A stretch of 64,000 nt of DNA from contig JALHQO010000001.1 in assembly GCA_022841905.1 (NCBI GenBank), positions 477,568-541,567 of the forward strand, in the 5' to 3' direction. The position numbers were made by a program, and so were the translations under genes. This document shows, in pieces, positions 44,450 to 52,971 of this stretch (positions are counted from its first letter, which is position 1; the number at the start of each line of letters is the position of its first letter). The stretch comes from Hyphomonadaceae bacterium (lineage in GTDB: Bacteria; Pseudomonadota; Alphaproteobacteria; Caulobacterales; Aquidulcibacteraceae). The notes under the pieces are model-generated. The model did no database searches. It saw only the letters and a list, made by a program, of their open reading frames with translations, and had not been told where the DNA came from.

Positions 44450-47400
44450 ATGATCTTCAGGGAGATCAGCACTTCGCTGCCCTGCCTCTCGCCATCCTCG
44501 AAGCCCTCCGCGTAACCGATGGAGAACGTCATTGGCAAGCGGTGGGCGAAGGTGAAATTCCAGTCCGCCTGCACGCCGATCGATTGCAGTGAGCGGCGTT
44601 CGCCGTAAGCGGGCTCGACTTCCAGCGCGCCGACGAAAACGGCGGTGCGAAGCGAGTTGAGATAGAGGCTTGGGATGCCGACATCCTCGAAGCGAACGGG
44701 TGGCAAGTTCACCTCGGCGATGGCGCGACCAAAGCTGCGTGCGTCGATCTCGTTGATCTCGAAGCCGGGCAAGCTGTCATAGTCGCGATAGCGTTTCACT
44801 TCGCGGTCATCGACGTAATTATTGCCGAAGGCGCCGAGGTAGAAGCTGGAGAGTGGGCTGTTGCGGTCGCCGCCCGCGGCGCCGACGGCGGTGTAGAGCC
44901 AGACCGATGAATTGGGCAGCGGCAGCGGCACGCCGACATCGATGCCGGCGCGGGCGCTCGGGAAGGTTTCGCCGTTGGTGTGATCGAGCGCGCCGGCCAG
45001 CGTCCAGCGCCAGCCGCGCTCGTGATCGACGGCGCCGAGTGAACGGGTTGTGTTCGTATAGTGCAGTTCAGCGTTGAGCGAATAAAGCGTGTCGAACTGC
45101 GTCGACACTTCTTGGGCGCCGGGCAGGGTATCGAGGCCGGTATAGTAGGCCGCGTCGATGTTGAAATCGAGTTGGCGCGGCGGGTCGTAGATGAACGAGC
45201 GGCGATAGCCCACGATCAGCGCATCGCCCGCGCGCGAGCGTTCGGTGGGGCCGAAGAGATCGTAGAAGTCGGCGCCGTTGTGGCGATATTGGAAGCGCCA
45301 ACGCAGCGTCTGGTACATGAGGTCGAGGTGCCAGTCCTGGTCCTCGTAGTCGGACTCCGGCGTGTAGGAGAGCGTTGCGTGCAGTTGGTTGAACTGCAGT
45401 GGATCCTCGATCACGACGTGATAGCCGACCGCCGCTTGGCCGCGATAGCCTTCGACAATCGGATAGGCGGCGGCGAGGCGCATTTCATCGCGCGGCACAT
45501 AGCGGCCGCGTTCGGTGATCAACGCATCGAGATCGACGCGGCTGGGCGAACCCGCGGTCCAGCCGCGCACCACGGGATGGCGCTCTGCGATTTGGGCGCC
45601 GAGAAACTGCACCGTGCCGAGTGAGTCCAGCACTTGCGGCTGGATCACGGCGGGGCGGAAGCCGTCGCCAGTGAATTCGTAGACGATGAGCGAGCCGTCA
45701 GCTTGCGGGATCGGGCGGAAGAAGCCGGTGGCCGAATTGCTCATTGCTTCAACGGCTTCGGTTTCGAGATCGAAGCGGAAGATGTTGGAAACGCCGGTGT
45801 AGTACGCGCTGCCATAGAGGTAGCGGCCGTCGGGCGAGAAGACGAAGCCTTCGGGCGTCGATGTGCCGAGGCTGAATGTGTGTGTCGGCGTTGCGTTGCC
45901 GCCCATGAGATCGGCGATGTTGAAGACTTGCACGCTTTGTTCACCGCTCGCTTCGCCGACAGAGGCCGACAGCAGCGCGCCATCGGGTGAGATATCGAGA
46001 TCAAACGGCACGCGTCCGAACGGGAAGGTGACGATCTGATTCCAGCGCGTGTAAGGGTGCGGGATACGCACGAGCGTCACGAAGCCGTTCAGGTGCCTGA
46101 GCCCCCAGAGCGCGCGATCGGCGGGATTGAAGACCAGATCGCCGATGCGGGCGTCGCGCAGCAGCATTCGCTCTTCGCCGGTGGCGACATCGACCTGCAT
46201 GATGTCGCGATAGGCGTAATTGTCGGTCGTGTACCAAGCGGTGTTGGCGGCGGGGTCGTAAGCGAGCGAGGTGACGCGGTAGAGCATCGCGCCTTTGATG
46301 TCGGTGAGATGGCGGATGTCGCCGCTGCCGCGCGAGAGCACGCCGAGGTGGCCGATCACGCCTGGATAGCGGAATGCGCCGATCAGATCGCCGCTGCGTG
46401 GATCGACGAAGGTGCGCGAGACGGAGCCAAGGCCGCGGTTGGCGAGAGGCGTTACCGGCGTCAGCGGGTATTGCGAAAGCGCGGCGAGGTTTTCGCGTTG
46501 AAAATCAAACTCCCACTCGATCCAATTCCGCCAAGCCTGGTTGAGCCCTAGGCCGAACACGCGGCGGAAGTCGGAGAGATAATAGGCCTCGCTCTCCGGA
46601 TCGCGGCGCAGCCATTGGACGACGCGCTCAGGCGTGTAGGTGTTGGCCAGGTAAGAGAAGAACCGCGTGCCGTAGAGATAGTCGTTCACGCCGACTTGGA
46701 AGTCGACGAAGATGCCCTCGGATTCCAAACCGACCGGCGAATAGAAGTGCGCGTCGTCACGCACCATGGCGCGGAAGACCATTTCGTCATAGGCGCCCTG
46801 CGCACGGCCGAAGCCGCCGGCCATCCATGTTTCCATGAACACGGCGCTGCCTTCAAGATGCCAGCGCGGCACGTTCACGCGCGGCGTGGCGAGATAATTG
46901 TAGAGGATCGATAGTGGCTGCTCTTGTACCGGCATCGGCTTGCCGAAGAAGGCGCGGCGCCAAAACGCGTCGCGCTCGTTCCACACATCCATCAGCGCGA
47001 CGTGGACGACTTCGTGGTTTGATAAGGTGAAGAAGCGCTCGCCCGGGCTGAAGGTCTCGTAAGTGAGGCTCAAGGGGGCGATGTCGATCAGCATCGCGTT
47101 GTTGGGTGAAGCGCGCGCGGCGGCGTTGCCGTAGTCCGAGAAGTCCTTCAGCAGCAGCGTGACCGGATCCCACGGCTCCCAGTTGAACATGCGCTGCTGG
47201 AAATCGAGCGCGTTCTGAAAGCTGCGGCCGACGTACGGCACGAGATAGGTTTCCGACGGATCGAAATAGAGCAGCCGCATATCCTCGGTGCGGATCATGC
47301 TGAGATCGATGAGCGGCACATCTTCCGGCGCGCGGCTCGGCGGCGCGTCAGGCGCGGGCGCCTCGGGCTCGGATTGTTCGACCGGCGGATCGGTGACGAT

Positions 47401-47502
47401 CGTGCTTTCGGTCGCGGGAGCGGGCTCGTCTTGCGCGTGCGCGACGCCCGCCGAAGCGAGCGTCGCTACCGCTAACGAGAACATCAGCGCGCGCATCCCC
47501 AT
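44446..47502 (-). CDS. Exported gluzincin-like protease / beta-propeller / outer-membrane barrel protein
   Basis: 1018 residues with a signal peptide (cleavage likely after 'AHA', about residue 23) and an acidic, proline-rich linker to about 60. A metalloprotease-like domain follows, with 'NHEVVHVAL' (HExxH at 163-167) and 'RWHLEGSAVFMET', where Glu217 is in the position of the third zinc ligand of gluzincins. Residues about 360-660 look like a TolB/WD-type beta-propeller ('PFDLDISPDGALL', 'GFVFSPDGRYLYGSAYY'). The last 350 residues alternate polar and aromatic positions in long strands, as in an outer-membrane barrel. The combination is unusual. It lies 69 bases after the repeat protein gene. 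Confidence 0.75.
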   Translation of the reverse strand: MGMRALMFSLAVATLASAGVAHAQDEPAPATESTIVTDPPVEQSEPEAPAPDAPPSRAPEDVPLIDLSMIRTEDMRLLYFDPSETYLVPYVGRSFQNALDFQQRMFNWEPWDPVTLLLKDFSDYGNAAARASPNNAMLIDIAPLSLTYETFSPGERFFTLSNHEVVHVALMDVWNERDAFWRRAFFGKPMPVQEQPLSILYNYLATPRVNVPRWHLEGSAVFMETWMAGGFGRAQGAYDEMVFRAMVRDDAHFYSPVGLESEGIFVDFQVGVNDYLYGTRFFSYLANTYTPERVVQWLRRDPESEAYYLSDFRRVFGLGLNQAWRNWIEWEFDFQRENLAALSQYPLTPVTPLANRGLGSVSRTFVDPRSGDLIGAFRYPGVIGHLGVLSRGSGDIRHLTDIKGAMLYRVTSLAYDPAANTAWYTTDNYAYRDIMQVDVATGEERMLLRDARIGDLVFNPADRALWGLRHLNGFVTLVRIPHPYTRWNQIVTFPFGRVPFDLDISPDGALLSASVGEASGEQSVQVFNIADLMGGNATPTHTFSLGTSTPEGFVFSPDGRYLYGSAYYTGVSNIFRFDLETEAVEAMSNSATGFFRPIPQADGSLIVYEFTGDGFRPAVIQPQVLDSLGTVQFLGAQIAERHPVVRGWTAGSPSRVDLDALITERGRYVPRDEMRLAAAYPIVEGYRGQAAVGYHVVIEDPLQFNQLHATLSYTPESDYEDQDWHLDLMYQTLRWRFQYRHNGADFYDLFGPTERSRAGDALIVGYRRSFIYDPPRQLDFNIDAAYYTGLDTLPGAQEVSTQFDTLYSLNAELHYTNTTRSLGAVDHERGWRWTLAGALDHTNGETFPSARAGIDVGVPLPLPNSSVWLYTAVGAAGGDRNSPLSSFYLGAFGNNYVDDREVKRYRDYDSLPGFEINEIDARSFGRAIAEVNLPPVRFEDVGIPSLYLNSLRTAVFVGALEVEPAYGERRSLQSIGVQADWNFTFAHRLPMTFSIGYAEGFEDGERQGSEVLISLKIM

Positions 47503-47570
47503 GCCCCATCGCTACCACGCGCTGACTGCCCCCGAGCCTAGTCTCCCCAGGAGGGGGCGAGGCGCGTGAG

Positions 47571-49295
47571 CTAGTTCGCCTGGATCGCGCGGGCGAAGCT
47601 GGCGTCGCGCGCCATCGCAGCAAAGGCCGGCTCGCGAGCGAGGGCGGCGAAGTGCGGCGAGTTGGCGAGCGCCACGAACGCTTGCGCGTTACGCGCCAGC
47701 GCCTGCAGCGCCTGAGCGTTGCTAGCGAGTGCGGCGAACGCTTGTGGGTTTTGCGACATGGCCGCGAACGCTTGCGGATAGCGCGACATCGCTGCGAATG
47801 CCTGTGCGTTCAGACCATTGGCCGAAGCCGCGATCGCCGCCTGTGCTTGGAAGGCTTGGGCGTTGAATGCGAGCGCTTGGAAAGCGTCGGCATCGCGCGC
47901 CAGAGCCTGGAAGGCTTGGGCATTCTGATTCATCGCCGCAAACATCTGAGCGTTGTTGGCCGCCATGGCTTCGAACGCCTGCACGTCGCGGGAAAGCGCC
48001 TGGAACGCCTGAGCGTTGGACGCCAGCGCCGAAAACGCCTGGGCGTCGGCCCGCAACGCAGCGATGGCTTGAGCGTCACGGCCGAGCGCTTGGAACGCTT
48101 GGGCGTTTGCCTGCATTGCCGCTTGGTTCTGTGCATCGCGGCTGGCGGCGGCGAAAGCTTGAGCGTCGCGAGCGTAGGAGGCGAAGGCTTGAGGGTTGTT
48201 GGCCATCGCCGCAAACGCTTGCGGGTGGCGAGCCAAGGCGGCGAAGGCCTGCGGATGCTGGGCCAACGCCGCGAACGCTTGCGGATGCTGCGAGAGCGCG
48301 GCGAAGGCTTGAGCATTCTGCGCCAGCGCCAAGCCTGCGGCGGCGTTGAAGCCCTGCGCGTCGCGCGACTGAGCCGCGAACGACTGAGCGCTTTGAACGG
48401 CGGCCGCGAAGCTGCGGGCGTCTTGCGCCAGCGCCTGGAAGGCTTGTGCGTTAGCCGAGAGCGCCTGGAACGCGGCAGCGCTCTGCAACGCTGCGAACGC
48501 CTGCGCGTCGCGACCGAGCGCTTGGAACGCCTGAGCGTTTTGGTTGAGCGCCGCGAAGGCCTGCGCGTCAGCCGAGAGCGCGCTCATTGCTTGCGCGTCC
48601 CGCCCAAGCGCTTGGAACGCCTGCGCATTGGCCGACATCGCCGCCTGGTTTTGCGCATCACGCGACGCGGCGGCAAAGGCTTGCGCGTCGCGGCCGTAAG
48701 CGGCGAAGGCTTGCGGATTGTTGAGCATTGCCGCGAACGCTTGCGGATGACGAGCGAGTGCAGCGAACGCTTGTGGATGCTGCGCAAGAGCAGAGAAGGC
48801 TTGCGGATGCTGGGCGAGGGCGTTGAACGCTTGCGCGTTCTGCACCATCGCAGCAAAGGCCTGTGCATTGACGCCTTGAGCGGCGAAGGATTGCGCATCG
48901 GCCGCTTGCGCGCTCTGTACAAGTGCGGCGAACGCCTGTGGCTCGCGAGCTAGCGCTGCGAACGCCTGCGGATCCTGCGCCATGGCGGCAAGCGCTTGCG
49001 GATGTTGTGCAAGTGCTGCGAAGCCGGGCGAACTTGCGAAGGCACGGAACGACGGATCGTTGACCATCAGATCGAAGATGTCGGTCTGCATCAATTGCGG
49101 GACGGTCTGATCGCCGAGCGTGATGTCCTCTGAGCCGACCTGCGAGTCACGATAGCGATCGACTGGCGCAATCGTGCCTGACGACAAGCCGTTCGGCGGC
49201 AGGAACGTGCCCACAGCAACCGCGCTAATCGCGAGCAGAGCCAATAGTCCCGTTGCCGCGACACCCATTTTGGTCGCGTTCGATATGTCGGCCAT
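47571..49295 (-). CDS. Membrane-anchored decapeptide-repeat protein
   Basis: 574 residues. Residues 9-32 form one hydrophobic anchor; residues 35-80 are a short polar neck. From about 81 to 570 the protein is about 45 units of a 10-residue repeat with consensus [A/P]-Q-A-F-x-A-[L/M]-x-x-[D/N/H], for example PQAFAALARH and AQAFQALGRD. A nine-unit block (residues 154-243) recurs at 328-417, an internal duplication of 174 residues. Composition is dominated by Ala, Gln, Phe and Leu, with almost no Cys, Trp or Lys in the repeat. The ATG is preceded by GGAGGAGG. No known repeat family was recognised. It is the first gene of a likely operon with the exported protease-like gene and prsW. Confidence 0.85.
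   Translation of the reverse strand: MADISNATKMGVAATGLLALLAISAVAVGTFLPPNGLSSGTIAPVDRYRDSQVGSEDITLGDQTVPQLMQTDIFDLMVNDPSFRAFASSPGFAALAQHPQALAAMAQDPQAFAALAREPQAFAALVQSAQAADAQSFAAQGVNAQAFAAMVQNAQAFNALAQHPQAFSALAQHPQAFAALARHPQAFAAMLNNPQAFAAYGRDAQAFAAASRDAQNQAAMSANAQAFQALGRDAQAMSALSADAQAFAALNQNAQAFQALGRDAQAFAALQSAAAFQALSANAQAFQALAQDARSFAAAVQSAQSFAAQSRDAQGFNAAAGLALAQNAQAFAALSQHPQAFAALAQHPQAFAALARHPQAFAAMANNPQAFASYARDAQAFAAASRDAQNQAAMQANAQAFQALGRDAQAIAALRADAQAFSALASNAQAFQALSRDVQAFEAMAANNAQMFAAMNQNAQAFQALARDADAFQALAFNAQAFQAQAAIAASANGLNAQAFAAMSRYPQAFAAMSQNPQAFAALASNAQALQALARNAQAFVALANSPHFAALAREPAFAAMARDASFARAIQAN
47586..49055 (-). repeat. Coding 30-base tandem repeat array
   Basis: The DNA under the decapeptide repeat: about 45 imperfect 30-base units, all in frame. 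Two longer blocks, 48567-48836 and 48045-48314, encode near-identical runs of nine units 522 bases apart, showing that growth occurred by segmental duplication as well as by single units. The repeats keep the frame throughout, so this is a protein repeat and not a CRISPR array. Confidence 0.9.
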
Positions 49296-49335
49296 CAGCC
49301 CGACCTCCTCCGAGTTGTGGTACCGCGCGCTTGTG

Positions 49336-49364
49336 AGTAGCGGCCAAGATTACAGGCTCGTCAA
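49336..49364 (-). promoter_or_regulatory. Candidate promoter of the decapeptide-repeat operon
   Basis: On the minus strand TTGACG (49359-49364), a 17-base spacer and GCTACT (49336-49341). An AT-rich TTTTTATT lies just upstream of the -35. Transcription would start about 35 bases before the ATG at 49295, with the GGAGGAGG ribosome site between. Confidence 0.45.
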
Positions 49365-49634
49365 TAAAAACCTCGGCTGAGCGTGGCGTCAAAACGGGTG
49401 AAAATTCGCATTTTTGCGCGTCTCTTCGAGCGAAAATCACGTGTTTTCAAGGGCGGCCGTGTCCTCGCGCGCGCAACGGAGCGATGCCGACCCTGGGATG
49501 ATTTGGCGTGAGACAAGTGCCCGAGGTCACCGTCCGCAGTGCGCTTCTGGAAGCGCTTTCCTGCGCGATCACGATTTCAAACCCACAAGGCGCAAGAGTG
49601 GGCGCTGAGGACGACGTTGCCGTGTGCGTGAATA
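49365..49634. other. Gene-free stretch upstream of the repeat operon
   Basis: No gene is convincing here on either strand. The frames that exist are short, start within or run through the adjacent tRNA, and have no ribosome site. AAATTCGCATTTTTGCGCG near 49405 forms a small CGCA/TGCG hairpin. It probably holds upstream control sites of the repeat operon and the 3' flank of the tRNA. Confidence 0.4.
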
Positions 49635-49712
49635 TGGTCGGAGCGGCGGGATTCGAACCCACGACCCCCTGTCCCCCAGACAGGTGCGCTAACCGGGCTG
49701 CGCCACGCTCCG
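49635..49712 (-). tRNA. tRNA-Pro (anticodon GGG)
   Basis: Read on the minus strand: acceptor CGGAGCG pairs with CGCTCCG, the D arm contains the GGTTAG loop, the anticodon stem CCTGT/ACAGG encloses the loop CTGGGGG (anticodon GGG), and the T arm is GTGGG-TTCGAAT-CCCGC (one G-G-type mismatch region at the base). The discriminator is A and the CCA end is encoded. Length is 78 bases with CCA. It decodes CCC and CCU. Confidence 0.95.
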
Positions 49713-49749
49713 ACACTCCGCGCACCTTGGGCGCGCGGAGGGCGCCTCC

Positions 49750-51195
49750 TTAGCCGTCCTTGCGCGCTGCCGCAATGCGGGGGCGCGGCGGTTTGCGGCC
49801 TTGGTCGCGAGCTTCGTGCATGGCGGCGACGAAATTGTCGCGCCAGGCGTTGATGTCGTCGCGTTCGACCCCGTCCATCAGCGCCCGCCAGCGGCTTTGG
49901 CGCTCCTTCAGCGGCATGGCGAGGGCGCGCTTCACCGCGTCGGAGACGTCTTCTTGGCTGAACGGGTTGACGATGAGCGCGTCGCGCATCTGCCAGGCCG
50001 CGCCGGCAAAGCGCGAGAGTACGAGCACGCCGGGATTGGCCTCATCCTGTGCGGCGACAAACTCCTTGGCGACCAGGTTCATGCCGTCGCGCAATGGCGT
50101 GACGAGAGCGACGTCGGCGGCGCGATAGATGCCGGCGAGTTCTTCGCGCGAGTGCATGCGGTGGACGTTGCGGATCGGGATCCAGTCCATCTCCGCGTGA
50201 GCGCCATTGATGCGTCCCGAGATGGAATCGAGGCGCTCGATCATGTCCTGATACGCGGTGACTTCGCTGCGTGTGTAGGTCGAGATCTGCAGCAGAAAGA
50301 TTTGCCGGCGCAGCTCTGGGCTATCGGTGAGCAAGCGTTCGTAGGCGAGCAGGCGCTCATCTATGCCTTTGGAATAGTCGAGCCGATCGACGCCGAGCAG
50401 CATTTTGCGGCCGGCTTTGCTCTCAATGATGCGGTCATAGCTCTCTTGCGCGACCGGCGACTGTATGAGGTCCTTAAAGCCTTGCGCGTCGATGCCTATT
50501 GGGAAGGCACCGGGGCGGACGGTGCGGCCGAAAGCGGTGAGGCGCCCGTCTGACAGCGCCATGCCGTCGGCGTCGTTGATGACATAGGATTGGAACGCGG
50601 CTTTCCATTCTTCGGTGTGAAAGCCGACGACGTCATAGTGGAAGAGGCTCTCCACCAACTGGCGGTGGCGCGGCAGGGTGAGGATGAGTTCTCTCGCGGG
50701 CCAGGGAATGTGCAGGAAAAAGCCGATGGCGTTCTTGACGCCGCGCTCACGCAATTCGCGGCCGAGCGGGATTAGGTGATAGTCCTGGATCCAGACGATA
50801 TCGTCGGGACCGATGAGCGGCAGCAGCGTGTCGGCGAAGCGTTTATTGACGCGCGCATAGGCCTCGCCGAAGGAGCGCTCGTATTGCGTCAGGTCGATGC
50901 GATAGTGGAAGAGCGGCCAGAGCGTGCGGTTGGCGTAGCCATTATAATATTCGTCGATATCCTGCGCTTCGAGATCGATGGTGGCGATGGTGACGCCGGC
51001 TTCGCGTTGCATCGAGATCTGGCCGGTGAATTCGTCGATCGCGTTGCCGCTCCAGCCGAACCATATGCCGCTCGACTGGCGCAGCGCCGCCGAGATCGCC
51101 ATGGCGAGGCCGCCTTGGCTTGCAGCGCCTTCCGGTGCTGGTGCGGAAATGCGGTTGGAAACGACGATCAATCTGCTCAACGCACTGTGCTCCAT
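49750..51195 (-). CDS. otsA: Trehalose-6-phosphate synthase
   Basis: Makes trehalose 6-phosphate from UDP-glucose and glucose 6-phosphate. The 481-residue GT20 enzyme has '[12 protein letters not shown]', '[11 protein letters not shown]', 'IWFGWSG', '[11 protein letters not shown]', '[12 protein letters not shown]', '[24 protein letters not shown]' and '[20 protein letters not shown]'. The ATG 51195 lies 19 bases inside the end of the GH15 gene; a TTG at 51219 is possible but lacks a ribosome site. It is the last gene of the otsB-GH15-otsA operon. Confidence 0.95.
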   Translation of the reverse strand: MEHSALSRLIVVSNRISAPAPEGAASQGGLAMAISAALRQSSGIWFGWSGNAIDEFTGQISMQREAGVTIATIDLEAQDIDEYYNGYANRTLWPLFHYRIDLTQYERSFGEAYARVNKRFADTLLPLIGPDDIVWIQDYHLIPLGRELRERGVKNAIGFFLHIPWPARELILTLPRHRQLVESLFHYDVVGFHTEEWKAAFQSYVINDADGMALSDGRLTAFGRTVRPGAFPIGIDAQGFKDLIQSPVAQESYDRIIESKAGRKMLLGVDRLDYSKGIDERLLAYERLLTDSPELRRQIFLLQISTYTRSEVTAYQDMIERLDSISGRINGAHAEMDWIPIRNVHRMHSREELAGIYRAADVALVTPLRDGMNLVAKEFVAAQDEANPGVLVLSRFAGAAWQMRDALIVNPFSQEDVSDAVKRALAMPLKERQSRWRALMDGVERDDINAWRDNFVAAMHEARDQGRKPPRPRIAAARKDG

Positions 51196-52970
51196 GGTTT
51201 GCTCAACAGGACGGCGCAATTGATGAGGCCGGCGAGCGAATAGGTTTGCGGATAGTTGCCCCAGGGTGCGCCGGTGGTGAGGTCGCTATCTTCCGAGAGC
51301 AGGCCCGCGTGCGTGCGTCGCGCCAGCATCGCTTCGAACAGGCGCCGCGCTTCGGCGTGTTCGCCGACAAGATAGAGCGCCTCGATCAGCCAGAAGGTGC
51401 AGAAGTTGAACGCCGTTTCTGGCTTGCCGAAATCGTCTTCATCGGCATAGCGCAGCACGTGGTCGCCGCGTTGCAAGTCCTGTTGCAACGCTTTGAGCGT
51501 CGAGGCGAAGCGCGGATCGTCTGACTTGAGGAAGCGCGTGTCGAGCATTTGCAGCAGGCTCGCGTCCATCTCGCCGCCACCGAGCGTGGCGGCGTAGCGA
51601 CCGAGATCGGCGTTCCAGGCTTGCGTCTCGATGGCGGAGCGGATTTCGTCGGCGCGGCCGCGCCAATGTTGCTCGCGGTCGCCTAAGTTCATTTGCGCGG
51701 CCGCGTTGGCGAGGCGGTCGCACGCGGCCCAACACATCAGCGTCGAGTAGGTGTGTGTGGCGGCCTTGGTGCGGAACTCCCAAAGGCCTGCGTCCGGCTT
51801 CAGGTGCACTTCATAGGCGCGATCGCCGACGCTTTCGAGTGCGCGGAAATCTTCCAGCGTCGGCGGACGCAGCAAGCGCGTGTCGTAGAAGGCCTGCACA
51901 GTGGAGAGTACGATCTGGCCATAAACGTCGTGTTGATGGTGTTCGTGAGCCTGGTTGCCGACGCGGATCGGGCCCATGCCGGCATAGCCGGGCAGTGATG
52001 TGATCTCCGCTTCTTGCAGTATCGGCTCGCGGCCGACGCCGTACACCGGCTGGATGCGGCCGCTCGGGGTCGCGTCGATGATGTTGCGGAGGTAAGAGAG
52101 ATAGCCTTCGAGGATATCGGCGGCGCCGAGGCGATTGAGCGCTTGGACGGTGTAGTAAGCGTCGCGGAGCCAGCAGAAGCGATAATCCCAGTTGCGGCCG
52201 CTGCCGGGGAATTCCGGCACGGACGTGGTGAGCGCCGCGACGATGGCGCCGGTTTCTTCATGGACGCAAAGCTTCAACGTGATCGCCGCGCGGATGACGT
52301 CGGCTTGCCATTCCAGTGGTGTCGCAAGGCCGCGAGCCCAGCGCTGCCAATAGAAGCGCGTGTGCTCGTACATTTCGTGCACACCGGTACGCAGATCATC
52401 GGCGAACGATTCATCCGGGCCGAGGAAGAAAACGTGTTCTTGCTCAAGCCGGAAATCGCGCGATTCGTGGATGGTCGAGATCGGCAGCGATGAGCTCAGG
52501 CGCATCCTGCCGGGGACATGGTAGCGAATGTGGTTGGAGCCGGTGGTCGCCTCGGCTGCCCGCGCGCCCCAATCGGCGGCGGGCTTCAAGCGCATGCGCA
52601 CGCGCGGCACGCCGTTGACCGGGCGGAGGATGCGCACGTACGCGTTCGGGCGATAGGTGCGGTGATGGCGGCGATAACGCGGGCAGAAGTCGATGATCTC
52701 GACCGACGCGCCGCGCGAATCCGTCAGCGTCGTAATGAGGATCGGCGTGTTGCGCTCATAGCGCTGCTCGGCGTTGACCTGATCGATCAGGTCGACGGCC
52801 CAAACGCCGTCTTGCTCCTCAGCCGGATCGCGGCCGGACATGAGAGCGCAGAACATCGGATCGCCATCGACGCGTGGGACGCAGGCCCAGACGTAGCGGC
52901 CCTGGCGGTCAATGAGCGCGCTGACGGCGCAGTTGCCGATGGGGGCGAGATCGAGATTGCCGTAGCTCAT
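51177..52970 (-). CDS. Glycoside hydrolase family 15 protein (trehalase or glucoamylase type)
   Basis: A 597-residue enzyme: N-terminal beta-sandwich ('GNLDLAPIGNCAVSALIDRQGRYVWACVPR', with 'DGDPMFCAL'), then the (alpha/alpha)6 barrel with the signature 'SGRNWDYRFCWLRDAYYTVQAL' and the catalytic-region motif 'LLSEDSDLTTGAPWGNYPQTYSLAGLINCA'. GH15 contains glucoamylases and trehalases. Its place between otsB and otsA favours trehalase, but the substrate cannot be proven by reading. One base separates its ATG from the otsB stop, and its end overlaps otsA. Confidence 0.9.
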   Translation of the reverse strand: MSYGNLDLAPIGNCAVSALIDRQGRYVWACVPRVDGDPMFCALMSGRDPAEEQDGVWAVDLIDQVNAEQRYERNTPILITTLTDSRGASVEIIDFCPRYRRHHRTYRPNAYVRILRPVNGVPRVRMRLKPAADWGARAAEATTGSNHIRYHVPGRMRLSSSLPISTIHESRDFRLEQEHVFFLGPDESFADDLRTGVHEMYEHTRFYWQRWARGLATPLEWQADVIRAAITLKLCVHEETGAIVAALTTSVPEFPGSGRNWDYRFCWLRDAYYTVQALNRLGAADILEGYLSYLRNIIDATPSGRIQPVYGVGREPILQEAEITSLPGYAGMGPIRVGNQAHEHHQHDVYGQIVLSTVQAFYDTRLLRPPTLEDFRALESVGDRAYEVHLKPDAGLWEFRTKAATHTYSTLMCWAACDRLANAAAQMNLGDREQHWRGRADEIRSAIETQAWNADLGRYAATLGGGEMDASLLQMLDTRFLKSDDPRFASTLKALQQDLQRGDHVLRYADEDDFGKPETAFNFCTFWLIEALYLVGEHAEARRLFEAMLARRTHAGLLSEDSDLTTGAPWGNYPQTYSLAGLINCAVLLSKPWSTVR

Positions 52971-52971
52971 G

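Noticed and set aside
47652-48953. 433-residue open frame on the plus strand across the repeat gene
   Set aside because: It is the mirror of the 30-base repeat. Arg/Leu/Gly-rich repetitive translation, no ribosome site, and the minus-strand frame has the anchor, strong ribosome site and a sensible repeat.
47586-49055. Regularly spaced repeats suggesting a CRISPR array
   Set aside because: Units are contiguous 30-base imperfect repeats without spacers, in frame for 490 codons, so they are protein repeats.
49447-49753. Short open frames on both strands across the tRNA-Pro gene
   Set aside because: They read through the tRNA (for example the phrase GGQGVVGSNPAAPT is a common mistranslation of tRNA genes).
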